A stretch of 64,000 nucleotides of DNA from the NCBI GenBank assembly GCA_905221605.1, contig CAJNDS010000014.1:915920-979919 (forward strand), given 5' to 3'. Source of the DNA: Symbiodinium natans. Lineage: Eukaryota; Sar; Dinophyceae; Suessiales; Symbiodiniaceae. The notes under the pieces are model-generated. The model did not search any database. It was not told the origin of the DNA and saw only the letters and a list, made by a program, of their open reading frames with translations. Below, one piece after another: positions 11,870 through 22,300 of the stretch (its first letter is position 1; the number at the start of each line of letters is the position of its first letter). Both the position numbers and the translations under genes were made by a program.

Positions 11870-12844
11870 TTGGAAAAAGAGCAGACACTAGTGGACCGAC
11901 ACATCTTGCTACTTACTCAGCCACATACAGCTCGACGCAGTTCGACATTCATCTGGGTGGCAGGGTGTCGATGGTGTATCTCTGAGCCATCTGCTCGGTG
12001 ATCGGTCCGCCCGCCCGGGTGCGGAAGCAGCGTTCCGACGGATCCCACTCCATGGATGGACCACCGGGCAGGTACTCGAGCACCACATACAGCTTGCCGT
12101 CAGGAGCAGCTTCGTCGAGAACGGCATGCATCCGAACGCACTTCGAATGCGAGACGATTTTCATCCTCAGCGGACGCAGAATGACAGCAATGACATCTCT
12201 AAACTTGACAAGTACGAACAACTGCCCTGCGAACCTTGCCGCCTGCGCCAGCTGCAGCGCACAAACCGGTGACATCAGAGCAGCACTGCATACGATCGAT
12301 TGATTCACTGTGGATGGGCAAGCGGCAACGAAATCTCGTCATAGACCTTGTCCAAGGTGGTGCGGACCTTCATGCCCTCTCCCGTGTCAGAGCGAATGAA
12401 CTCTCGCTTTCGACGCAGGGGCAACTTCCGAAAGACCTGCGCTGGGCCGCTGATCTCTGCTACACATCAAGCACTCTCCAAGCTGAGCCCTCAAACGGTG
12501 TCGCAGCCGGCCTTGATTGCAAACTCCGCGCCAGTGAGCTTGTGCACACAAAGCTTCACTTTCGCAAAAGACCCTTCGCCCAGGACAGTCTTGGTCACGA
12601 AGAAGCCTCTTGCCACAACACGCAAGCTGCCCTGCAATCTATGCACACACGCCTGATGAAAAAAGCACCAAGTCAAGACTATAGGCATGCCACATGGAAG
12701 CTCCGAATCAGCAGAACTTCGCCGGAACGAATTCTTAGACAAGGTGCCGTGAATGGTCTTCGTGCCATCCTGGTGCCGTTGGGTCTGTGCAGCCGAGATC
12801 TCAATGATTGGCGGATCAAGCGAGTCAGCTGCAACGCCCTCCAT
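6930..12844 (-). CDS. CaMKK-like Ser/Thr protein kinase, at least eight exons
   Basis: Exons on the minus strand: about 12690-12844 (N-terminal, starts ATG), 12512-12631 (Gly loop GEGSFAKV and the lysine of FAIK), 12330-12436 (basic insert, then LDKVYDEI), 11962-12198 (MHAVLDE, hinge [11 protein letters not shown]), 9539-9653 ([22 protein letters not shown]), 7994-8188 ([23 protein letters not shown]), 7347-7438 ([14 protein letters not shown]), about 6930-7052 ([13 protein letters not shown]). From exon 2 to exon 8 every junction rejoins in phase. Intron ends are mostly GC-AG (after FAIK, after YTIDT, after DFGVA, after HELQ), otherwise GT-AG. The basic insert between the ATP lysine and the VYDEI helix is typical of CaMKK relatives, which phosphorylate activation loops of AMPK or CaMK-type kinases. 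All invariant catalytic residues are present. The 2.3-kb fourth intron contains a same-strand retrogene. The first exon's donor and the C-terminal end are unresolved. Confidence 0.85.
9675..9751. repeat. pyrimidine microsatellite (TTTC)n/(TC)n
   Basis: A pure C/T tract on the plus strand, with TTTC units flanking about 20 TC dinucleotides. It lies in the fourth intron of the CaMKK-like gene, ending about 20 bases before the acceptor of the HRD exon on the minus strand. There it reads as a purine tract, the opposite of a classical polypyrimidine acceptor signal. Confidence 0.95.
9820..10439. other. no gene recognised; C-rich intronic DNA, 3' flank of the retrogene
   Basis: Long plus-strand open frames exist only because the stretch is rich in CCC and poor in A/T stops; they show no motif. 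It probably holds the 3' untranslated part and insertion border of the retrogene. I see no poly(A)/poly(T) tail marking the end of a retroposed copy. Confidence 0.4.
10440..11735 (-). pseudogene. spliced-leader-tagged retrogene of unrecognised function, probably frameshifted
   Basis: Two long minus-strand frames, 11031-11735 (starting MTEGTPRQ) and 10440-10970 (ending in an acidic/basic tail [12 protein letters not shown]), read as one protein of about 420 residues. They are separated by roughly 60 bases where the coding frame moves. A third frame ([17 protein letters not shown]) bridges the gap and looks protein-like, which suggests two single-base indels. An alternative is a 40-50-base intron ending at the TTTCAG near 11012. 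The predicted protein is helix-rich with few charged clusters before the tail; I do not recognise a family. A complete spliced-leader sequence lies 44 bases before the ATG, so this looks like a copy made from a mature mRNA and inserted into the fourth intron of the CaMKK-like kinase, on the same strand. Retroposed origin favours the indel explanation. Coding quality over more than 1.2 kb suggests the copy is young or was recently functional. Confidence 0.65.
11779..11800 (-). other. relict dinoflagellate spliced leader
   Basis: Read on the minus strand, these 22 bases match the conserved dinoflagellate spliced-leader exon (G followed by CCGTAGCCATTTTGGCTCA and AG). The leader is normally added to mRNAs by trans-splicing and is not present in front of genes. 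A genomic copy just upstream of an ATG is the accepted mark of mRNA-mediated gene copying. The leader's 5' end abuts the purine/pyrimidine microsatellite, so the insertion point is at about 11801. Confidence 0.9.
11811..11866. repeat. (TC)n microsatellite
   Basis: An uninterrupted TC dinucleotide run of about 27 copies, preceded by CTTCC units. It lies immediately beside the relict spliced leader, inside the fourth intron of the CaMKK-like kinase. A near-identical TC tract occurs at 9675-9751 on the other side of the retrogene, so the two may be connected with the insertion. Confidence 0.95.
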
Positions 12845-13233
12845 GCTCTATCATTCTATGCGGCTGCGAGCCGAAGACTACATGCCCATAAAATGCAGTC
12901 TGCGAATTGCTGCCTTCCTTAATTATGTTGCAGTGCATCTGTTATTGTCACTTCAAGACTGGTACATTAAGCCGTCGCTGCAGCGAGCACAATGCCGCAT
13001 TCGGCTGGCGAGTGATGGGGGACTCATCATTGGCAGCGGCGCTCATGCCATCTGATGTCTCGAGCGTCGTGCTGGCCACCTTGTCAATGGAGGCCTGCGA
13101 TGCGGCGCCAGCCTCAGCACACACACAGGGCTTTGTGCAGAGATGTGCAGAGCATCCCGCAAAACATCAAGTCCGCTGGTCCGCTTGGCATCTACATGCG
13201 GAGCTGAATCGCTTGCATTTTTGCGCTTCCCCC

Positions 13234-14046
13234 TCATTTGTACAGCACACGTACAGGCGTTCTCCGCCGCTTGTCTTGAGCTGGTGCTTTTTGTGGAGGT
13301 CTCACCTCGTTGTCGGCATCCTCTTCATCGGAGTCCTCTGCAGGGGGACCAGATGTGCCGGCTCGGGGAAGCCTCCGCACCACAAGCTGCCTGCCGGCGC
13401 CTGTGCCATGCGATGCTGTGTGCAGGTTCAGTTCCCCGGCGGCTTTGTGAATATACCACCGTTCTATGGTACGCAAACCATCGAAGGTGAGCTCCTGCAG
13501 CGTGTCGCCATCTCCTGGATGACATGGAAGCCGCTCTTCTAGATATTGGACCAGCCCTGGAACATCAGCCAGTAGAGGCTCCACCTCTGAGCGCGGAATT
13601 GCTCTGCTTCTTCTCAGATACCTGGGAATCTGACCATCGAAAGCCATGCGAACCAGCCAGCCATCCGTCAGCGGAGCATATGTGACCAGAGCAGGCTCGC
13701 GCTCCAAGCGCGCATTCACCTCAAGGACTTCCCCTTGAACAGGGCTGTGAACTTCGCCCACAGATTTCAGAGCTTCCAAAGTGACAAGCGTCTCCATGAC
13801 TTTGAATCGGGCACCCTCCCGCGGAAGCCTGCAGAAGAGCACTTCGCCAAGGGCGCGCTGGGCGACTTGCGTGATACCAACAGTTCCCACACCCTCGTCC
13901 TCAATTTGAATCCACTCATGTGTCTTGGTGTAGTATCTCTGTCCTGGATTTCCCAAGAAAGGACCAGCCTCGTTTGCAAAACCAGCCGCGCTCCGGAGCA
14001 GTTGCGGCACAAACTTCGAAGGTGGACATGCACGCAAGCATGTCAT
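13234..14046 (-). CDS. glycine cleavage system H-protein (lipoyl carrier), mitochondrial, C-terminally extended
   Basis: A 270-residue frame from the ATG at 14046; the frame is open upstream only to a non-ATG codon. Residues 1-35 are rich in Arg/Ala/Leu and look like a mitochondrial presequence. The H-protein domain follows: YYTKTHEWIQ, VGTVGITQVAQRALGEVLF, then LEALKSVGEVHSPVQGEV, where the lysine of EALKS is the expected lipoylation site, and later TYAPLTDGWLVRM. In the glycine decarboxylase complex this protein shuttles the aminomethyl group on its lipoyl arm between the P, T and L proteins. The usual protein ends near residue 160. Here about 100 further residues follow, with an acidic stretch (EDSDEEDADNE) and a basic end. 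The extension is in the same uninterrupted frame. The gene is intronless and on the same strand as its neighbours. Confidence 0.9.
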   Translation of the reverse strand: MTCLRACPPSKFVPQLLRSAAGFANEAGPFLGNPGQRYYTKTHEWIQIEDEGVGTVGITQVAQRALGEVLFCRLPREGARFKVMETLVTLEALKSVGEVHSPVQGEVLEVNARLEREPALVTYAPLTDGWLVRMAFDGQIPRYLRRSRAIPRSEVEPLLADVPGLVQYLEERLPCHPGDGDTLQELTFDGLRTIERWYIHKAAGELNLHTASHGTGAGRQLVVRRLPRAGTSGPPAEDSDEEDADNEVRPPQKAPAQDKRRRTPVRVLYK

Positions 14047-14076
14047 GGCAATGAGGAACTCCCTTTGATCTGACAA

Positions 14077-15807
14077 GTGACGCAGCAGTTGCTTACGAAC
14101 TTACCCTCAAGACAGCACAAAAGCACTTGCTTGTCTTGACCCTGCGGGGCTCTATAGTGCCTAGCCTTCATAAGATAATGTTGACTGAGCAGCAACACAT
14201 TTGGGCACTGCCAAACATGCATGGTTTTCGCAACTTGCGTGTTGACTTGCCATTCTCATGTTGGCCCCCAGTGCATGGCAGCCTGTGAAAAGGCTCAGCC
14301 CTTGAAAATCCAAGCCATGAACAGGCCAATTCAACCACCATCGACCTCGGCTCAAAGCACTGTGCACAGCTCTCAGGTTATGTTGCGTTCTGTCAAAGGT
14401 CACAAAGCGGGCCCGCACGAGCATTTGTGAAATTTAAGAAGACAACTGCGCTTGCGCAGCTTGCGCCGTCGAGATCTGAGGCTCTGTCTCTGCTCTTCTG
14501 GAGTACCTGGACAAGTTCGAGAGCCACAAAAACCCCGTTAAACGCTGGTTTTGTGTACTTCTTTCTTCTCTATTCCTACGACTTAAATACAACTTAGTGC
14601 TTCCTGCTTACTGCTTACTGCTTACTGCTTTCTGCTTTTCGGCTTGAAGCGTACGACTCTTGACGTCTTGTTTTTGCTATTCACGACTTACGTACTACGA
14701 CGTTACTGCTTACTGCTTTCTGCTTTCTACATATTCCTATGACGACCACTATTACGAGGATTACGACCGCTACGACCAGTAGGGCGTTCCGCACTATGTG
14801 TACCACGACCGCAACTGGCAACTGCGAGCACGACGACGACGACGAGGACGAGGACGAGTACCCTAATGCGGCGATCGGCCACGAGTACCCTGTAGCCCCG
14901 AAATGGAACGGGCGCACAATTGAAACACAAGTACAGAACTTGGAGGGAGCACGAGTCTTCTTCAGCATCATCGCCTTGATCTGCAATGGTGCACCTGGGC
15001 ACAGGGATGGTCAGAGGATGGTGCTGGCTACCGAGATACCTGTCATCAGTACCTGTCATCGTAGAAACTGTTAGGCCAGCGGCAAGTGGTAGTACATTGG
15101 CAGTACGCTTGACATAGGTTTCATAAGTTGTCTGAAGAATGCCGTTTGCAGGTATGGGGTCGTATGAGTGGCTTGTCTCAACCTCAAAGCCTAACCCTTT
15201 CATGCATCTTACCCTAAAATTTAGCATAATGTTTAGATTTTGGTACATTCAACTGTTTCCTCTCTCCATCACGGCGCTGGTATGTGGGCGTGCCCTGAAA
15301 ATCTCCGGGTCCCTGACGCTGCGTCATGCTAGCAGGCCTGGGCTGCCCCACACTCTGACCCATGGCTTTCACATCCCACCCTTCGCTTCTATCCGCTCTA
15401 TCCGCTCTCTTTTGCTTCACGCAAGTTCTCAAGTTGAGTCCGGCAATCGGCACCCTTTCGCACCCTGGCAGCTCCTGTAACAGGATTCGAAACTGTATTC
15501 GATGAAAGGGCAGCTCGGGCCAGCCAGTCTGTGTGACTGGCGTAATCGAATTTCACAGCGTGGGATGTCTCCATGGCACAATGTGGACCAAAGCTCTCGA
15601 GCACAGAGCGCAGACCCAAACCTAAACTTCATCAACTACATTCAGTGAAGCTCTTTGGAGGCTCCCAGCTGATATCACAACCTATGTGTGTCACGAGTGC
15701 ACGTCAGCTTCTGAGATTTGTGCAATGGCCACCTCAAGTGGAGCACGCAGAAGCTGCAGGGAGCGCTTCGAGGCAAGTCGGGGTCCCAATTATTCAGACA
15801 ATTGTCT
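14077..15807. other. no gene recognised; simple-sequence-rich spacer
   Basis: It contains TACTGCTT-type repeats (14600-14720) and an ACGACGACGAGGACGAGG run (14828-14856) that opens low-complexity frames on both strands. A minus-strand stretch at about 15675-15941 (with TTPVASGGGCASSNA) has protein-like composition and may be a second exon of the secreted Cys-rich protein. The missing C-terminal exons of the LAMMER kinase should also lie downstream of 16390, but I could not identify them here. Confidence 0.35.
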
Positions 15808-16260
15808 TCAACACTGTGCATGAGAGCAGTCGTCGCCTTCAAAGAGGCAGCGTTCGAAGATGCACAGCCACCACCACTTGCAACAGGAGTTGTGGCATGG
15901 GAAGCATTGGCTTTTGGTTTCGGAAGCTTCGGAGCCCACACTCACTTCAGTCGCTTGTGCCAAAGGCCAGCAGTTGCAACAGCTGTCCTCCAAACCGGCA
16001 TGTTGTAAGCCACAGCCCTTGTAGTAGCTGCCAGAACCCAGGCCCCAGTCGTTTTCAAACTCCACAAGCTTGGTATCAGGACTCTGGCAGGTCAAAGTGC
16101 TGGAGGTGTCGACGTCAACAGCTGTCGGCTTTTGCAGATCACACTTGCCCGTGTTTTCCTTGCCGAGGCACTGCTCCGGACCTGCGAAGCCTGTCGGGCA
16201 CTCCCAGGCGCGAGCTTGGGACAAGATTGCACCAAGGACGAGGGCTGTCAGCGGCGCCAT
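15808..16260 (-). CDS. secreted Cys-rich protein, unknown function
   Basis: From the ATG at 16260 the frame begins MAPLTALVLGAILSQARAWE, a good signal peptide with a hydrophobic core and a likely cleavage after ARA. A Cys-rich mature part follows (CPTGFAGPEQC, GKCDLQK, LTCQSPDTK, DSCCNCWPL). Reading continues to a stop at 15808, but the last 40 residues become Trp/Cys-rich and may be intron read-through, so the true first exon may end near 15950. No family is recognised. The ATG lies only about 130 bases downstream of an exon of the LAMMER kinase on the same strand. It is therefore either the next gene in the cluster or, if the kinase continues further, another nested gene. Confidence 0.5.
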   Translation of the reverse strand: MAPLTALVLGAILSQARAWECPTGFAGPEQCLGKENTGKCDLQKPTAVDVDTSSTLTCQSPDTKLVEFENDWGLGSGSYYKGCGLQHAGLEDSCCNCWPLAQATEVSVGSEASETKSQCFPCHNSCCKWWWLCIFERCLFEGDDCSHAQC

Positions 16261-16389
16261 TGGAGCACAAGAGGATGCTGCTGGGCTGCTGGAAGCTGCA
16301 AGTTTGAGCCACTGGCAACGGCAAAGGCACGCGACTGGGATTCTCTGCTTGCAGAAATTTGACACAGACAACGAACTTGCTAAGCCCGC

Positions 16390-19300
16390 CGACAATGGGC
16401 CAATCATTTGCTCCATCAAAGCCAAATGCTCCATGTTGTCGCGCGTCTGAAACAGCAACTGACCGGTGTACCTGCGGTTCAGGAGTCCAGGCCCTGATGT
16501 TCATGAAGAATCGCCCGTCCCCGTCCGCAAGGGCACAACTCCATGAGGATGCAACCCGCAGACCTTCGCAAGCAACTCTTTGATTCGCCTTATTCACTCC
16601 TTATTCTGCACTACGAAGGCTGGCACCCTGGCCAACCACAGGCGATGCGCGGTGCCGTTTTTTCTCGCAGTCGGCTGACTGACAGTGACCAGCGAGCAAG
16701 CCTGCGCCCTTCTCATCGCACTTCATTGGATCGAAGATGCAGGGCTTGCAGGTGAGCTTTCAACTCTATGCACCGATGCCGAGCTGCAGCTGTGCCGACA
16801 GGCCCGGGGGCTTCAAGACTTCAGACTTTTTAAAGCTTAAAGATTCAGGAAGTTTGGCAAGAGTCCTTGCTCCTTGGCTTTTCTCCAAAGTTCGAGTGGC
16901 ACTTCAGTGTTGCAGAGCCTGCGGCAAGGACAGATTGACACTCATGTGATTCATGTGATTCATGTGATTCAACAGGCAAAACAAGAACCCTGCAACCTCC
17001 TAAGTACGCTTGCCGAGCAGCTTGACATTGCTGCGCACGTGTTCCGCAGAGGCACAACCAATCGCGATCCTGGCACAACCACGGCACACACAGCACACAT
17101 GAACTGACCTGTTATGAGTTGACCTGTTATGCATTTCCGAGCCAAGGAAGCGCCTCTCCACGCAGGTTGGCAGGTAGGCAAAGGCCAGAGCCACAGCGGG
17201 CAAGCTTAGGCCAAACGGGCGGACAATCTCTTCCCAGCGTCTGGCCTGAAACCCGGAAGCGAGAGCTACCAGCAGAATGAGACTGAGATCGAGGTCCGTG
17301 CCTTGTCTGCAGCTTCGGGCGGCACAGTGCCTGCCAATTGATTCCAGAGCAAACAAGGGGCACGGGCCTGGATGATCTTCTGAAGCCAAGGGTCTGGTGT
17401 ACTTGTAGAGGCCCTGCCCCCACAGTAGGCCGGCGCAAAACACGGCTGCCAACTGCACTCTGATCCCTCGGAGTTCGTAGCAAGGCACGTGGAAAGACCA
17501 GATTTCATGCACCTGTGTTTGCTTTGTGCCGCCCTGCCGTGGATGTTGCGAACCAAGGCACCCCGCTTCTCGCACTCGAGCAGAAGTGGGTATGCTGACT
17601 GATCCAGGAGGTTCCAAGTTTGTGCAACCATGATGTTGTCCTTAGAGCGCATGTCAAGACCAAGCTGCAAGAATCCGTCACTGAACTTCCGCCGAGAGGC
17701 AAAGGTACCGATAGGAAATCGCACGATGGTCTTCCTTAGCTTCCACGTGCCCAAGCACAGACACCATGGTGGACATCTGCACCAAGCCGCATCAAGAACT
17801 CAGCTTTGTTGAAGCCTGAGATCCGGCTACAGCAAGTCACACAAGACCTCAAGCCTTATGTATCTTGACCAAATTCTCAGCTAAGGCTCCCAGGCTGACT
17901 TGTCCAATTTCACCTGCACTCGGTGACAGAGCACCCGCTTCACAGCAGGCTTGCAGCGACCCACGCCCTGGCGCCTCTATTCCGCAAAGACACCAGGGTA
18001 TCCACGCCCCCGTTGGAACCTTGAGAATATGTGTGCCAATGTGCGCAAGATTGCTGGACATTGCGCAGCCTTCCGAGTCCTTGGCTGCACGCTTCCTCCC
18101 AGCGATCAGGATCCTCCGCATCGTGTATCCGAAGGCAATCTATGAAATCTCCTCAGGCTTTGCAGACGCCTTTCTCAAGTGCATTTGGTCAATTGAGTGC
18201 TGAGAACGGTGCTCTGAAGCCTTCGCCTGGACTGCCGCAAGCTCTCTTCAACTCCTTCCTCCAGCTCAGCTCGCCAGCCCTCACTGGCACATGATCAGAG
18301 CACGGTCTCCTTGCGGTAATCCCACACCGGGATGTCGCTGTGGTATGCATCAGTGTAGAAGTCCTGGACATCTGATTACGAGACCTTGTGCGCAGAAGTC
18401 CCTAAGCTGAATGAACAACCCCCCTGCTGCTCAGGCACATAGGCGGTCTCCACGCGATGCCCGTACGAAGAGGATTCCGTCTTCTTCACCATAAATCCTA
18501 AGGCTCCGCTTGCAGGAAAGCACTTAAAGTGTCGGTTTTGTTGCATCCATGCGGCTTCCAACCTTGGTCGCTATGCTCACTGGCTCCTTTGTCGCAGTGC
18601 CTGGGAAGCACAACGTGGCAGCAACCATCGAAATCTGTCTGGGAGCACTCTTGCGCTGCAGGGTGGGTTGCAGTATGTTGCGACCTTGATTGCATTTGTT
18701 CCGTAAAGGGTCATGGTGCATGCACGTGGTGGCCCACATAACATTTGCAGCGTGTTTTGCCTATTTGCAGAACATATTGCACAAGTGCAACCGGATGCTT
18801 GGCCTTTTTGGTCAACATTGTCAAAACACTGGCATTTGCTGACTTGTTGCCTCGTCACAAAACATTCTGCACTGTCACACGCGTTCATACGTGCCACAAC
18901 TCCCCAGGAAAGCGTTGCTCAAGCCTGAACCTGCGAAGCCTAGCGCAAAACTACGCTTGTCGGCCCTGTTTGAATCAACCACGTGGAGAAAAGCTCGACC
19001 TCTCTCCTCAATTTCTTTACTTTTCATCCCCCAGATATTACTCTGCAACATATCCCAAACCTTCAGAACTTCCGCTTCCAAAAGCCAAATTCGTCGCACC
19101 TGCCAGATTATTCCCCATCTCCCCCAGAAAACTCCCGGCAACCGCGGTTTTCAGGCACTCTAGGCTCCAGATCTTGTCTGTTCTGACCAACTACCGACTG
19201 AGCACCCGGCTTTGGGCTTGAGCAAGCACTTTGCCGATTCGCTCTTCGGACAATCCAGCTCCATACCTGGCTTCGGGATTGAAACGAACTTCTAAGCTTG

Positions 19301-22300
19301 AGGGCCAGGACTGGGCCAGGCCAGGAGAAGAGCAAAGTAAAAGTCTATGAGCTTGAAGAGATCATATCATTCGACAAAGTGGCCACGGAGCGGTGTCCAA
19401 ATCGCGGATGCCCATCGACAGCGCCTGGGACCACAACTTTGTTGAAAGCTTCAACAGCAGAGCAGCAAAGCTGCAGAGCTCCGCCCCGTCCTCCAAGACG
19501 GTGGCCTCTGCCTCTTTCTCTGAGACATCGCCGGCCCAGCCGCAGCCCAGAGGTGCAGTTCCCAATATCAGTGCCGAGACCGGCACCTGACAGTAGCACT
19601 AAACTTTTGTTTCTACAGGCTTCTGGGGAGTCCTCCGCCTGCAACTGTCATGCCGAGCACTAGTCCCTATACCCTCAACCTTAAACCTGCACCCTAACGT
19701 TGCAATTCAACAGTAGTGTTGCAAAACTATTGGATGTTAAGCTCTTATGCTTCTCATATTGAAGAAGTGAAACCTTTGAATATCGTGGGGCACCAAATCT
19801 TCAGAAGTTGTAAGTGTTACTCAGCGTCGAGCTCTCGTACGGTCCATGGTGTCGGTCACGCTTCTACGATCTGCTTCGTATGCTTTTCCTGCCCAGCCGT
19901 TTGTCTTGGAACTGGGTCCTCCGAGCGCCTTCCGTGTGGACCTGTCTAGTCTTCTCGTCGGTGTTTTTTTTGGCCGGTCCTCGACCCTCTTTTTCTCGCC
20001 CGCTGTTCGAGGCTTGCTGAAGATGTGGCAATAGTCTTCAGGTGGATCGGGCACTAGGTTGGCTTAGAACCGTGATGCTTCTGCTGGGCAGGTCGCGGTC
20101 ACGACCTGGCCTACCAGTACCGCGGAGTGCTTCCTTTGCCACCGCCCACGTCAGCTACTGCACGAACTTATGGCTGGACGCGCTGGCTTAAAACGGCTAC
20201 CTAGCATGATCGGCCCCCGACCCGGAACGCACACATTTATCTTCATGTGTCGGTGCACGCGTCAATGCATAAGCTTTGCCACGAATGCATATGGACAATG
20301 CGTACACATATAGCTTTTTTGTGTATATATATGTATATATATATATATATATGTATTACTTTGTTGGTTTATGTGTTTTTCATGGATTCATGTATATTGC
20401 TGTATGTAGGATACCTGTGTATGTATCAAAATGTGCAGATGCAAAGGCATCAAAAAGGTGTTTTGAATATGCGTTTACGAACATGTATCTGTGTGTGTGG
20501 ATACATACATACATACATACATACATACATACATACATACATACATACATACATACATACATACATACATACATACATACATACATACATACACACATAC
20601 ATACATATATGTACATGGTTCCGTGTCGCCATGTCAGCGGTCCCCCCGCCCTCACATGGCATCCCCGCCAAGCTGTCCCTCCCACCTAAACTACCCAAAA
20701 CCCTGACACACAGCCTAAACCCTGTACCGTAAAGTTCTAGGCCCTGGACCCAAAACCAAAAACCTCTTCTTGAACCCAGGCTCAGAGCATCAGCTGGGAC
20801 CACCAAGAAAAACACTTTTTGCGGAAAGGTCTCTCTCCTCCTCCAGTTTGGCACTTGTGGCTACTTCACGATAGCCCTCACACTGCATTCACACAAGTCA
20901 AGATTGCTAAACAAGCTCAAAACGCCATGACACACATACAACTCGCGGCTCTCGCGAAATTTATGAGAGGCATTCAAAAACATCCCGCCGCCGTTGAAAC
21001 GGTACCCTTTTTTAATTGAAAGTTGGCGTTTCGCCTGCGTGAAACGCTTATTTGGGCAGCTCACAAGCACTGCCGATTTTTGAAGTCACCCTGTGTTGTC
21101 AACAGGGGGTAAGCAAGTGAACAGGCACATTTCCCGTCTTGAATCGTACATAGGCTACTCTGAATCAGCAGATCCTCAACAACAAAACCCCGAACCTGAA
21201 GCCCAACCCTCTGACCCAGAAGCCAAAAACCTAAACCCATTCATTTGCGCAAGAAGGATCACCCTAAACCCTAAATCCAAACCGACGCCGAGGTTTCAAG
21301 ATCTCAGCGCGGCTTTCACAGCCGACTGAAAGATCGTGACCTCGGGAAAATCTCTTGCAGTTAGGGGGTCATGCTAACAGACTGGAAGTGGGGGTGGGCA
21401 GAGGGAGACAGAAAGAGTGGAGAGGGGCAGACAACAAGAAAAAACCCCAACCTCGCCGCAGCGCACCGGAGCTTCGGACCTGGGCGGCGTGGAGAGGGCT
21501 TGAGGTTTTGGGGGCCTCCGGCGGCGGCCCTTGCGTCAGGGCGCGGAGAGCCACCAGCAGTCGCATAGCGGGCTCTGCCTGCTGCCTGGACTGGGGGGGA
21601 ACGGGAGGAGGAGAAAGCAGCTGCGGGAAACAGGCGAAGTCAAGTGCGCTTGGGACGGCAATGCAGGTGAGGGATTGATGGAGGACAAGGGTAAGGCGGG
21701 GAGGGGTTAAGGAAGAGGACTTAGCAGACCCCCTCCAAGTGCGCAAGGCAGCCTCACAACCCACAAGGGGAGGGCACACAAGCCTAGAAAACCTTCCTAG
21801 CAGCAACGCTCCTGCGCAGTCAGACACTCAAAACGCAAGCGGCACTTTTGGCGGCTGTCGTCCTTCTCACCCTTCTTCTCATCCTTCGGGTCCGTCTTCC
21901 AACACCCCATTTGGCGGGCCCGGCATACAGCAAAGACGCACACGGCCTGCCCTCCCCTGGGCTACGGAGTTTCTGAAACAATCGACGAAGAGAAATTGCC
22001 TGAGTTTCGGGCTGTGTCTGGGGCTTCAAAATCCATAGGCTTGCAGCCTAAAGCTCGAACCCTTAAAATTCCCAAACACACGAACACGCCTAACGAGGAA
22101 CTGGTGCATCGACAGGGCGGACCACCACTCCTTGTTCACGGCGACTTCGTGGTCATCGATGACCACGATGGCTTCACCGGGCCCGAGCTCACCGGGTCCG
22201 AGCTCCATGCCTATGACCTAAGTTGCTGCTACCTTGCATAAGTGCCGCGACTGCTGGCTAAGACGCGAGAAAGCTTCAGGGCATAAGTAGAGGATTCAGG

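Noticed and set aside
14727-15248. 173-codon minus-strand ORF with a VLVLVLVVVVVLAV stretch as a membrane protein
   Set aside because: The hydrophobic run is the translation of an ACGACGAGGACGAGG simple repeat.
16942-16971. Short direct repeats here and at 56471 as CRISPR-like arrays
   Set aside because: Head-to-tail units without spacers, in a nuclear eukaryotic genome.
20450-20854. Cys/Met/Tyr/Val-repeat ORFs across the ATAC microsatellite
   Set aside because: Translation of a tetranucleotide repeat.
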